Source: Mya arenaria (taxonomy: Eukaryota; Mollusca; Bivalvia; Myida; Myidae). From it: DNA of 64,000 bases. The notes below the pieces were generated by a model, which was not told where the DNA came from, did no database searches, and worked only from the letters and a program-made list of their open reading frames with translations. The DNA lies in contig NC_069123.1 of the NCBI RefSeq assembly GCF_026914265.1, forward strand, positions 35,797,178 to 35,861,177. The letters are read 5' to 3'. A program made the translations under genes and the position numbers. This document shows positions 37,243-48,800 of this stretch, piece by piece. The stretch's first letter is position 1. Each line of letters begins with the position of its first letter.

Positions 37243-38415
37243 CCGTGGGACTAGCCTATACGATTTTTATGCTACTGATTTTGCAGTTGAAATGGTATTA
37301 TCATGAGTAATTTAGTTTGAACTCAAACTTTAACCAACTGTATGATTATTGCCAAACATGGGGCTTAGAAGTAAATTTATCTGATACCAAGCAGGAAATA
37401 TTCCGTAACAGAGGACCAGTAAGACCGAACGAAACTTAGTTTTGTAACGAATAACCACTTGATGAGGTCGACGAGTTAAATAACTAACATGGCGCTGTAT
37501 TTAAAAATACAGCTCCATTCTTTTATACTTAATTGGCAATGCTCTTAAAGATAGGCATGTATAATAACAACAATTAACACATTCACGGCGCCTTTTAAAA
37601 TTGCGCACCAATTAAGCTAATCGTTTATAGTTCCTTGTGCAATTATGGAACTCATGTTTGAGTATTTTACGAAACAAAATACATCGGACGGGGTCACCAT
37701 ATGTTTAAAAGAACTTTTACACAGACTGTTTACGAATGATTAGGGATTTATGCTAACGTATTGCTTTAAAGTGCAAGAATCTTATTTTATTTAACTTCAG
37801 TGTACTGTAAATACAAGGTTAAGCAAGGATGGTCTTTCCTATTGGTATCCTTCAACGTTCAATGCCAACTTGATAAAAATGGAATTTTCCACGTCTGTTG
37901 TAATTGTAATGTCAAAGTTTTTTTTCAAGTCTTATGATTGATGTTGGTCTACAAAAGAGCTATCGTAATAGTGCGAAACTCAATGATATATTCTGACATG
38001 TGCATGGTTCATTTGGTATGTCTGAATATTGCATTTAATAAAACCAAAAGAACCCGCATAAACAAGTTGCGTGTATTGGAGCACAACACTACATGTAGCA
38101 ACATCAAGAAACTGTCCAAATGGACTGCCAAAAAAGATATATTATGTTTATTATGCATAAAGGGAAATTACGGATAAAAGTAATTTTGTAATTTCTTGTA
38201 GTTATTTCAATGCACTCATACCAATGTTTATTCAAAAGGTATTTATATTGATGACTTAATAATTAATAGAAATTATAAGCATGTATCAATTGATGTAAAT
38301 TAATGAAAGCACTTGTTACAGCAAATAGTGGAAGAGACAAGTTAATTAATAACACAGTGTTCTACTTTATTATATGTGGGTGTAATTAGCGTAAACTATA
38401 TACATTTGCATTCTG

Positions 38416-38712
38416 GATGATCTATATTTTGTTTTCATTTGATTACTTATGTTAAATGTATTACAATATTGCCATAAAATGTATTCTAATACAAACAATT
38501 CTATCGAAAAGTGCAAAAAAATCATATTACTACAGTGATTTTATTGTGTTGATACTAAAATCAAGTTCAAAAAAGTTGTCAACGGGTTTTAGAAGTTCTT
38601 TGGATATGTTTCCGATTGTGAATATCATTGTCTAAATTAATAAAGATAAAGAACTGATAGGTTGTGTCCTTACAAATAATGATGGCTTAAAAGACACTAC
38701 CCTTCTACCAGA
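38416..38712. other. Segment present only in duplication unit 2
   Basis: Unit 1 passes directly from CATTCTGG to AGATG-type sequence near 26,545-26,555, while unit 2 has about 290 extra AT-rich bases here. I see no terminal repeats or clear target duplication, so a deletion from unit 1 is as likely as an insertion into unit 2. Confidence 0.7.
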
Positions 38713-38814
38713 TGGCAAATAGAAGAATATGAAGACCAGAAGAAAACAACATTTAAAAAAAGAAATATCCTGGAATAGTCCATATACTTACGGAACATGT
38801 TATTCATGGTTGAA

Positions 38815-39130
38815 AACCATTAATATTATTCCGATACACAAAGGAATGGTGGAAGAGAATAATTAACTCCACAATTTTATACCCGTCTCTTTATTTCCTT
38901 GCTTATGCAAAATAATTAAAAGTATTCTACTTAAAAGAATAAACAAACATGTAAAGATTTACAGTGTACCATTGCCGTCACCATAACAACGAGGATCCCA
39001 GAAAGGCTTTAATTGTATTACTTCCGTGTTTAACCTGCAGAAAAGAGCTTTATTCCACTATAACGAATGTAACTCCTTTTTGTATTGTTACACAATTGTG
39101 AATATCCGGCAAACACTTGTGTATAATAAT
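38815..39130 (+). pseudogene. LINE relic: reverse transcriptase fingers region, second copy
   Basis: Duplicate of the relic at 26,650-26,990 carried by the 12 kb duplication; it has the same motif order and remains non-functional. Confidence 0.6.
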
Positions 39131-39443
39131 AAATTCTCCACTTTACCTACAGTAGCTGATTGCCAGGTTTTGGGTACCGTATTTGTATCGATATAAGCAT
39201 CGTATATGAGCTAAGGTGGATTTTTTTTAATCGCTTGAGACAAAGGATTTGAACGATCGGCTACAAACATAAGCCCAATGCAAAGGTAAAGTGAAAATGA
39301 AAAAGGTATCTGGCATTTCAGGGATATCTGAAAATCAGACCAGAAACCCTTAGTCTAATGAATTATTTTGCAAAGGCAGCTTCTAAATTGAGCTGATACC
39401 TTCGAACTCGTGTTTTATGACCAAAATTGCTGCCTTTTATGTG

Positions 39444-39450
39444 TATATAA
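39444..39450 (+). promoter_or_regulatory. Candidate TATA box of gene D
   Basis: TATATAA in place of the TATAAAA of gene C, about 350 bases upstream of the gene D start codon. Position-based inference. Confidence 0.35.
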
Positions 39451-39801
39451 CGGTTAAGTTCGGTAATATAAGCCTCGTATTTCAAGGTTTGAAAATCTAA
39501 AGTAATGATGTGTTATAAACATGTTTTTCTTCAAATAAAACGTATAAAGATGATAGCAGTTAAAACGATGTTTAAACTGTTTATTTAGATCAACTTATAT
39601 ACCAGATACCCATAAAGGTGTATACAATATTTTCCTTATATGTAGTGTTTGGCTTTTATTACTGTTTATGATACCCGAGCAATTCACTTCCTTATTCTTC
39701 AGCTTAAGAAATTGAATCAATGTTCACCTGTTTTATTCACAACCTAGTCTTACAAGGAAGATATCGTTATTTATAAGTATTTTTTAAAAACCATATAAAG
39801 G

Positions 39802-42800
39802 ATGAATGTTACTGTTTTTCATAATGTTATATTTGGTTTGCTTGTGATACCAATATTGTTGGTTGCTTCAAGTAAGTGAACTTATATTATTTTTAATAAA
39901 TATTACATTTTGATTTTGCATGTTATGCGGTTATAAGAAAAACATTAACCTCTTGGTTTCTACTACTATACTTTTAAAATAAATGGTTTGATGCGACACA
40001 GTCACTTTTGGTGTAAGATCATACTAGCAAACTTTGTCCTTTTTTTGGTGGTTCACATATTTACGTGCAAACCCCCACAAACACAGTTTATATTTATCGC
40101 TTTACCTGTTTTAAATTAATAACAATTGACTACTGATTTACTGAAAGAAATGTACTTGAAAACTTCATAAATACTGCTTTCTCATTTGCCAAATGAACAT
40201 GTTGACCACAAACGACAGTATGTACAATGACGCGCTATAATAGTTATACAGGCTAAGCCTTAAAATGCTTAAAACGTCGCTACATTTGTAAGTTAAGTTT
40301 TAAACAGTTCTTTTCAAACCATTATAGCTGAATATTGTGAATCTCGTTGAAATAATTCTTGAAGTATTTAATTGTTTGTTTTTATTCTGATTTTCTATGA
40401 CATTCCATCCTTTAAAGCTTACTATGAAGCATTAAAGGAAAAATATCTTTAAGAGCTTTTAATACATTCGAAATTAACAACTGCATTGCAATATGATTTG
40501 TAAATTCAAAATGTTACTCTGTTGTAATGCACTTTTTTACAGGTAACGCTTATTTTTTATCAAACGATTCAACAATTTGGGGGGAAATCAACTGCACACT
40601 GGCCGTTCCAGATCTTAATTTTACAGATGAAGGTATTTATGTCGTGAACGATGATGTATCTGTATTATCCTTGCCATCGGAGGGTGCATGGATAGGACTA
40701 TACAAAGCTCGATTGAGTTATTCATATGTTGGTAAGTGTGTATGTGATATATGTTGCTTTTTCAATGCGATTGATTTCTAATTTTACTAGCTTGAGCTGA
40801 TCGATGTTACTTATTTGAAATGCATGTCATGAATATGAGTTTCTGATTTTGTCGTTAGGTCACTGGTTTTGAACAAATAAAACTATGCTACGTTTCTAAA
40901 GATTCATTTAAGCCGTTGCATGTCTGTTTTATTGTTTTACTCTTAAGGTTGCAATACACTGAATGACACCGATGTGTTGCTGGTAAGAAATTTGAGCGAC
41001 TGTAGATGGCAAAGTGGATGTGACATGTTTGGAGTACGAAAAACGGACACTGATGTAATTATTACTAATAAGTAATAGTAAATAAACAAATAGGTAAATA
41101 AACAACCTAGATGCACTATACCTGATTTAAATCAGTCAACCGAGCAGGAAGAACACACAGTTAACCCACAGTTTACATAAAACTGTATCATTTATTACGT
41201 GTTGTGATAATGAAGTGATAAATGGAAATTCACAAAACTTTGAGAATTTCATAACAACTCAGCCGCGATGATCCGACAGAAAATAAACCCAATGTGAAGA
41301 TAAACATACATTTAACGTGTTTAAAGTTGTTTCAATGCAAATATCCTACGAATTAAACAAACAATATTGAATGTTCAAAACCTGTCGAGATATCATTATA
41401 TATAAGTTTATTTCCACCAAAAACATCACACATATATACTAATGAAGAGGACTATGCTAGCCCCTGATCATCTAAACATTTGCTTGGCGGTCTATAAGTT
41501 TTATAACTAGTTGAGATTCTTAATCATTCCATAAAATGTAGCAAATGTTTGAACTCCTTCCAATTTTGCATATTTGTTCCACGTCTTAGGAGTATAAATA
41601 TTAACACATCAGAATTTAAACTGCATTCTAACACGAAATGAAAATTGTCTTCTAAGAGGCTGCATGAGAAATATTTTCTCTGTTCAATGCGAATAGGACT
41701 GGGTCCCTCCAATCTGCAACTCTCAATTTCAAGTCTATATGCAGATACACGTAACCACGATCAACTAAATCTAATAATGTAAAAATGCCGTTATCATATT
41801 AAGTAGCTATAAAAGGAAGCTTAAGTAAGGTTAAGATTGCCATCAAACTAAAAAATCCAAACGTTACGTATACAAATAACATTTGATTTATTTGAGGGTT
41901 AGTAATTTTGACTTATGGGCTCGTCCCTGTTGCTTTTATTGTATTATTATTTGTTGTATTATTGTATCTTATTATTTGGACATTTCATGCCGCCTCGTAT
42001 CATTCCTGGGAGTATATAGTGCGTAGCCAGAGGGTTGGGGTTCAGCATTCAAGTGAAATATGTTCAATCTCGTGTCGTAACACAATTGTGGATTAAAACC
42101 TTTTAAAGGGTTTAACAAAATACTATACCATTGGCTAATATTGAACTCAATCCATCCGTCAAAATGCAGGACAGTCACACTATCTTAAAGTAATCATTTT
42201 CTCATGCTTCAGACTCTTCGAAGTATTTCTACATTCTCTAACAATGTAGCAATGTTCAATAATGAACATTGAATTAAATACAATACAATGGCATTAACAC
42301 TTTCAGATTGCATACACGTGTCAAACTAAAAATCATCAATTTTGTTCAAACATTCAAAAATGCTCTATTGCGGCAGTCACGTTTTACAAGTCGATACACT
42401 GAAAAAAGTGACTCCATTCGTACAATGGGCAGGTCCTTAAAACGTTTAAATTTTCGGGGGCTGATACAGAGGGATGATATTATTTTACAGGGATAATATG
42501 CAGGGCATAATTTAATGCTTGAAAAAGGCATTTAAATCACTTCTTGCTAAATCGCTCTTTTTTAGAAAGTAGTTGATAGGTAATCATATAAGTATCTTCC
42601 ATGGCCGAGAGTTTAAGATAGACTCATCCCGAACCCGAGCGTAGGGTGTTTTTCGGAAACGAGGCTTACCGAGTTTCCGCAAAACACCCTGCGCGAGGGT
42701 CGGGATGAACCTATCTTACATGAGTGGCTATGGTAGATGCTTTTTCTCCCACCTCAGTTAAACAACATTAAGTAAAAATGTGTTTTTTTGCTGGAACTCT

Positions 42801-45800
42801 TTTGTGCTTTGTGAAAATAATTGCGCATGGATATGCGATAATTCGTGAATGTCATGGATATGCGCGCAGTGATTCAGTTGATGTTAATAGTCAAATCGGT
42901 CTAAATAGTTCTAAGGAGAGTGAACCATTATTTCTTGAAAGGTGCATGAAAACTGTTTTATGGTTACATTTGAATCGAGAAATAATAAATTAGCGTTCTA
43001 AATATTGCCACAAGAAAATGTTTCCATGATGCTTCAGACGAACAAGGGAGGTAATTAAAATGTGGTGACCATTAAAAAGAAGTTCCATACGGGCATTTTA
43101 TCTTTGCCCGTGGGCAAGATAAAAATTTCTAGCATGGTTAAATTATTGGATCTACTTATCTGAGGTGGGATAATATTATTTTATTCCTTTTTGTCCTGGT
43201 AAACCAACGTTATACAGCACTTGGTTTACTTCGAAGCACTGTGATAGATGCGCATCTCAACAACTTATGATCAAATGTCATTCTCTGAGTTACCAATAAA
43301 ACACTTTTGAAATAAAACTTTAAATGTAGTTTTAAACACATTATATGTGTACGATGTCTAATGTTTAATTGATCGTGACATGTTTATTTCGCTTTTTTGC
43401 TACATTTTGCTTTACTGTTTGACAGAAAGTTGAGTGCAAGTGTTTGAAATCGTTTGTTACCAAGGAAAAAGGATGTACTTCCATGTGCGGATCAGAAGAT
43501 AAATATCCGTGTGGACCTATTGGAAACAGCAATTTTTCAATATACACTATCGAAAACGGTTTGTACAACCTATATTTAGAAAAAATAACTTATTACTTAT
43601 TTAGTTAGGTAAGTTGCTCGTGTGTGGTTTATCTTTAAGTTCCCGTTCTCCTTATTTATGGCTAGTTTAAGTATATCATCGACCGATTCATCTAGCTGTA
43701 ACGTACATACTAGTAGTATTCATTATCATGTTTTATTTCCTTTCAGTTTCGAGTTGTTCTCTTGGTTGTGATGATGTTACTAACGGATGTTTAGGCGTTC
43801 GTTTTGATAATGTGAAGAAGGTCAGATGGTGGTTGTGCAGCAGGTCATGGAACACTTCAATTTTGTGTAGCAAACAACCGTATAATGGTAGGTGAAAAAT
43901 AAATCAAAATACATCATACCGACTAAACTGTCCGCCCTTGTAAAAGGTTATGTTAAATGTCATTTTAGACATAGCCAATTGTAACAGTATTTTTTATTAT
44001 TATATTTCTGTAACCGTTCTCATGTCATGATTATAATTACATAGTCAATAATAATTATTGTTGCAGTAAATATTCACAATCGTCCGTGTTAAACAAATCT
44101 AAATTAAAATAGTAAATATAATTAGCGTGCGTAAGTTGATGTAGTGTCAGAACTTATACCCATTAACACAACTCAAATGAAGTCCGTAGGAAAAACAATA
44201 AGCATTCATAGCCAAGAGTGTGAGATAGATTCATCTCAACCCGAGCGTATGTTGTTGTTTTTGCAAAAACGAGGTTAAGCTAGGTTCCGCAGAAAACCCT
44301 GCGCGAGGGTAGTGGCCGTGGTAGATGTTTTTTATCCCAACTCAGTTAAACAAAATAAAGTTAAAAAATAGTTTTACATTGGATTTTTGGTGCGTTACGT
44401 TAGTGAAGAAAAGCTCTTTCATTCGGATACTATTCGATTTTTTCCCATGGGCAAAAACATAATTATCTTCCATGGCCGCTCGTGTATGATTCCACTGAAT
44501 CACTGAAATAAGCGAAGAAAAATGCTGCACTTGACAAGAACTGTGATTTATGTACTTTTTGATATGCAAAGTAATCCTGAGCAGATACGTAATCACGTAA
44601 GTTTTAAAAAGCAAGCAGTACACTTATCTATATTTTTAGCGGAGAACACTTGAAAAGTACGATGTCTTATAGGAGGTAGGAGGAATATAAGTATCCTCCA
44701 TGATAGCTATATCCCAACCTAACTCAACAATGATAATTCCAACAGTTATTCTTATGCAAAACACCCTTAATGAGGGTTGGTATAAACCTTTCTTACACAT
44801 GCGGCCATGCTAAATGCTTTTTATCTCCCACTTCAGTTAAACAATACATATATTAACAAAATATGTTTTCGCTTGAATTCTTGTGTACGTAGTGGAAAAA
44901 ATCGTATTTACTTATGTATCTATGCCCGTGGGCAAGAAAAGGATTTCCAGCATGGATAAATATTTGGATCTTACTGGAATGGGAGAAATATTAAGACAAT
45001 GTCGCAAATCCGTTAAACAGCTACCTACTTCAACAGTGATCATTCCAACAGTTTGACAAGTAAAACAAGCAAAATATATATTTTGTTCTAGAAACTGATG
45101 GAGAGATTGAGGCATTTCCGAGAAAAAGAAATAAAACATGGGCAAACACTGGACAGAAGTGTCTCGAAAATGGTCTGTTTCCAACACCATTTCGACATAT
45201 CCAGTCAATAAACTTAAATGAAACAAGAGGGTTCTGGACAAGCGTTATCAGGATGGAGTCTCTGCTCAGTGTTCATGGTATAATGCTTTTAGTTAGGTTT
45301 ACAAATAAAATTAAACTGCATACGGGTCAACACCGCATTGTTGTATAATTGTTAACCTGTACAGTTTACAAATCTACTATGTAATGCAAGTCAATTGTCT
45401 TGTTCTTCTTCTCATTTACAAACATTGCAATTCAACATATGGACCCGAATATTGGAAGCATTCAATAGATGACATTTGAAGCACCTGTGTCAAACAATGC
45501 CAAGTCAATGAAACAAAAATACTTACAGACAACTTTGCTACTTCCAATCCGATGCAGTACGCCTATGTTAAATGTGTTGGGGGTGAACTTAAAGTCGGAT
45601 TTGACGGTGACTTTACCAAACAAAGGACAGCTCTATGCCGGGGTATGTAAGAGTTATATTATGAATGTACTAATAGAGCGACATCCAGTAGGCTGCTGCG
45701 CTTTAATAAAATTATCAAGAAAAAAGTAAAACTGAAGAAATAGTGATATATGAATGGAATTGCAAACATTTAAAGACAAAACTACTGTTAACAGAAAGTA

Positions 45801-48800
45801 ATGAAAGCTGCATTTAACATCTTGTTTAACGAGGAACTCTTATTTTACTGTTTCAATGATAAGTTTTAGATTTTCTTTCTCATGAGGGTTTATTCTGGTT
45901 TTGTTGTAGAAACCTACATTAAAAACAGGCCCCTGACTAACAGAACGCATTCCTGGCAATCATCTTTCTTTGGGTTATCAGTGTTATCAGTGTTTTACCG
46001 TTATTTTAAAACTTAATACATGTTCAATACGACAATAAATCAATAATCAAAGGTATGATAACTACATAGACAAGCCTGTATTTAACAGAACGCTTTTTCG
46101 TCTGAGATCTTCAAATGATCCAATTTCAAAAAACAAATCCCTACAAATGCGTAAGGATTTTCTGACGTATCATCGTTCAATCAAGCATCTCGTTAAAATG
46201 TGTTAGTTGATAGAGTATCAGTATCTTAAATTTGATTGTCATATTATCATTTATTTAACAATGGAACACTGGGTTTTACAGGTGGTGGAGTTACAACAAC
46301 AATGCAAACTACTACGTCCAAATATACTTCTACAAAGGAATCCGAAGACCAAACTACACAAGGTCATGTATATACAACTCATACATCAACGTCAGAAAGA
46401 TCGACGCCATATCACGAGACAAAAACAAGAGATTTAACATCCCCTACGAGCTCTAGTTTAGCTGAGAAAGGTGTGTTAAGTTTAAATTTATTTACTTATT
46501 TTACAGCAATTGTGATATAACATGGTGTACATACCATTTAGTTAAAACGGCATATGTGAACATAATTAACGGACTCGCATTGAAGTTAAGTCTACTTTTC
46601 AACTGTCCAGAAATTCAGACCTTAGCGAAAGATCGACTTAAATCATTTGGAAGGAGAGAAAAGCATATACTAGTCGCTTTTATTTTTAATAATGGTTTTC
46701 TTTATTTGTTCCCAGTTTTAGTACAATGATGCTTTTTATTATGAAACTTTATGATCACACAGTTTTAAACCTTTTAAGGCAGACTGTGTGTGAAGCTTTT
46801 GGTTTCTAACGATTACTGCATCGTATCTTTGAAAAGTATTTGAATTAGGTGCTCTGAATTGTTTCCCTCCGTCTGCAGATAGAGTTGGGATCTCTAATCA
46901 TAGTACTTGGGGTTTACCTTTTCGTTTTTTATTATTATTTGTTTTATTGATAAGTTTCCTCAAGTTAATGCATACTTTGATAAGATTTATCTTTTGCGTT
47001 TTATCTTTATTAAGAATTGATGGGATAAGAGTGAGGTTTGTGCACATAAACTGGTTTAAACCCCCAGTAAATTAAAATTTTACTGACCGTTCCAAGGCGG
47101 TACCTAACAATTCTTGATAAACATACCAATTATTTATATATATATATATATAGTAATTATGTTCTGTGTTGTTTGTAGAGTTGTGTGCTGTTCTATCTTT
47201 CTTGTTTGTGAATTTGTGTTCTATGTCTTTGGCGTTGCCCATTGCCACTAAACCGGGTTTATGTTTAAACTCTTTGCTACTGAGCATGTTTCTGTAGGTT
47301 TTTGCATATATATTAGTTCAATGGAAGTTTTGGCTAACATGCGGTGTTTTTATGACAGAATTTGTCCCTGGGGTATTTCTAAAACGCGTGTTTTTGGCAA
47401 TTGAGAAAATACTTACCTGATTAAAACACCAATAGTTTGCGTCAAAAATATGTTGTATATATTAATAGAGGAATAAATACTGACGTGTGAAATGTACTTG
47501 TTTATTTTTGCCGAACAGATAAATTCAGATTTGATAGGTTCAGCTGAAGGGAGTGCGATAGCTTTAAAGTTATTGCCTTTTGAAAGTTTGGGGCTTCAAA
47601 TTCATTCTCATAGGGGTGATAAAAGATAATTGTCAAATTTCAATATAAAACACTTCAATTAGATATAAAAATGATATTGTAATAATCAAAGCCGTAGTGG
47701 GTAGTTTGCGTTATAAATATTTCTACATATTTGTCCCGGGGGGACGGCACATGATGACAAAGATTGTTTAAAAACGCACTGTCGATTTTTTATTTGAACG
47801 TCAAATTTCCGAGTGAGTAACTTATGTTAATGTAGTTCAAATTTTGCTATTGCTTGTCAAAATATTGCGATATTGAGTCGAACTTTAAACAAAGTTACTA
47901 AAATCGAAATTTTGCTAAACTAAGATCGAATTTCGAGTTAGTGAGTCAAAAAATCGAGTTACTATAAAATCGAAATTTCGAGACACTAAGTCGAAATTTT
48001 TTATATTGAGTCGTGAATAAAACATTTCTGTGTCGCTTTATCATTCTTTAATAGGCACTTTCCGTAGATGCGAATAGCCGTACACAAATATAATGCATTT
48101 GCGATCATGTTGTGCTTAGTTTTGTAGCAAGTTTTTCTTGGGGAGATAAGATAAAGTAAAAACAGAATCAATAAACATTCTGGTAACATGACGAAAATTT
48201 ACGTTGTCATTAACTCGTAATAAAAGGTGTTATTCAAATGCTGCACATACGATATACGTTTAAGTTAGCTGCAAGACTGTACAAAACGCAATTTCCGTTA
48301 GCAGCAATTTCAATTTTATGTAAAACTATTCTGAAAATATATATTAACATTTGAGAAAAATGTAAGATAGATATACATGTGTATGTTAATCGTGTTTCGC
48401 CAGCATGAGCATCTTTGATCCAAGAGACGTCTGTGTTTACAGCCACGTGCATACTTGAATGCGTGATAATACACGTATACTCTTGGTGATTTTATGTTAC
48501 GTAAAAAAGTATAATCGAGCTACGGCAATATTGTAACGAAAATTGTCAACATTTGAATATGTATGTTGATTGTTTAACATAAATTGACAATACTTTAAAA
48601 TAAAGCAACCATTTCTGTAGAAACATTTTGCCACAAGATATATTTACAATAATAAAAGGGGCAGAAGCCTCATTATGAATTTTAGTTTCTAGAAACGTTG
48701 ATAGGAATACTCTGGTCAAACTACAAATTTGTATTTAAATTAGCTATATAAATATATATTACCGATATTCATAGATACATGTAAATATTCATTTATTGGT

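Larger units (their letters stand above)
37243..39440. other. Intergenic DNA between genes C and D
   Basis: This is the duplicate of the B-C intergenic region and includes the second LINE reverse transcriptase relic (about 38,815-39,130). The main novelty is the 290-base segment at about 38,416-38,712. No gene is visible. Confidence 0.5.
35642..47868. repeat. Segmental duplication, unit 2 (about 12.2 kb)
   Basis: The unit holds the B-like transmembrane and tail exons now used by gene C, the B/C-type intergenic region, and exons 1-8 of gene D, collinear with unit 1. It keeps about 290 bases near 38,416-38,712, the full palindromic element near 36,283-36,400, and about 90 bases near 43,122-43,210 that unit 1 lacks. 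Confidence 0.9.

Noticed and set aside
47072-47287. 71-codon minus-strand frame
   Set aside because: It lies wholly within dispersed repeat 3 and includes the TA microsatellite.
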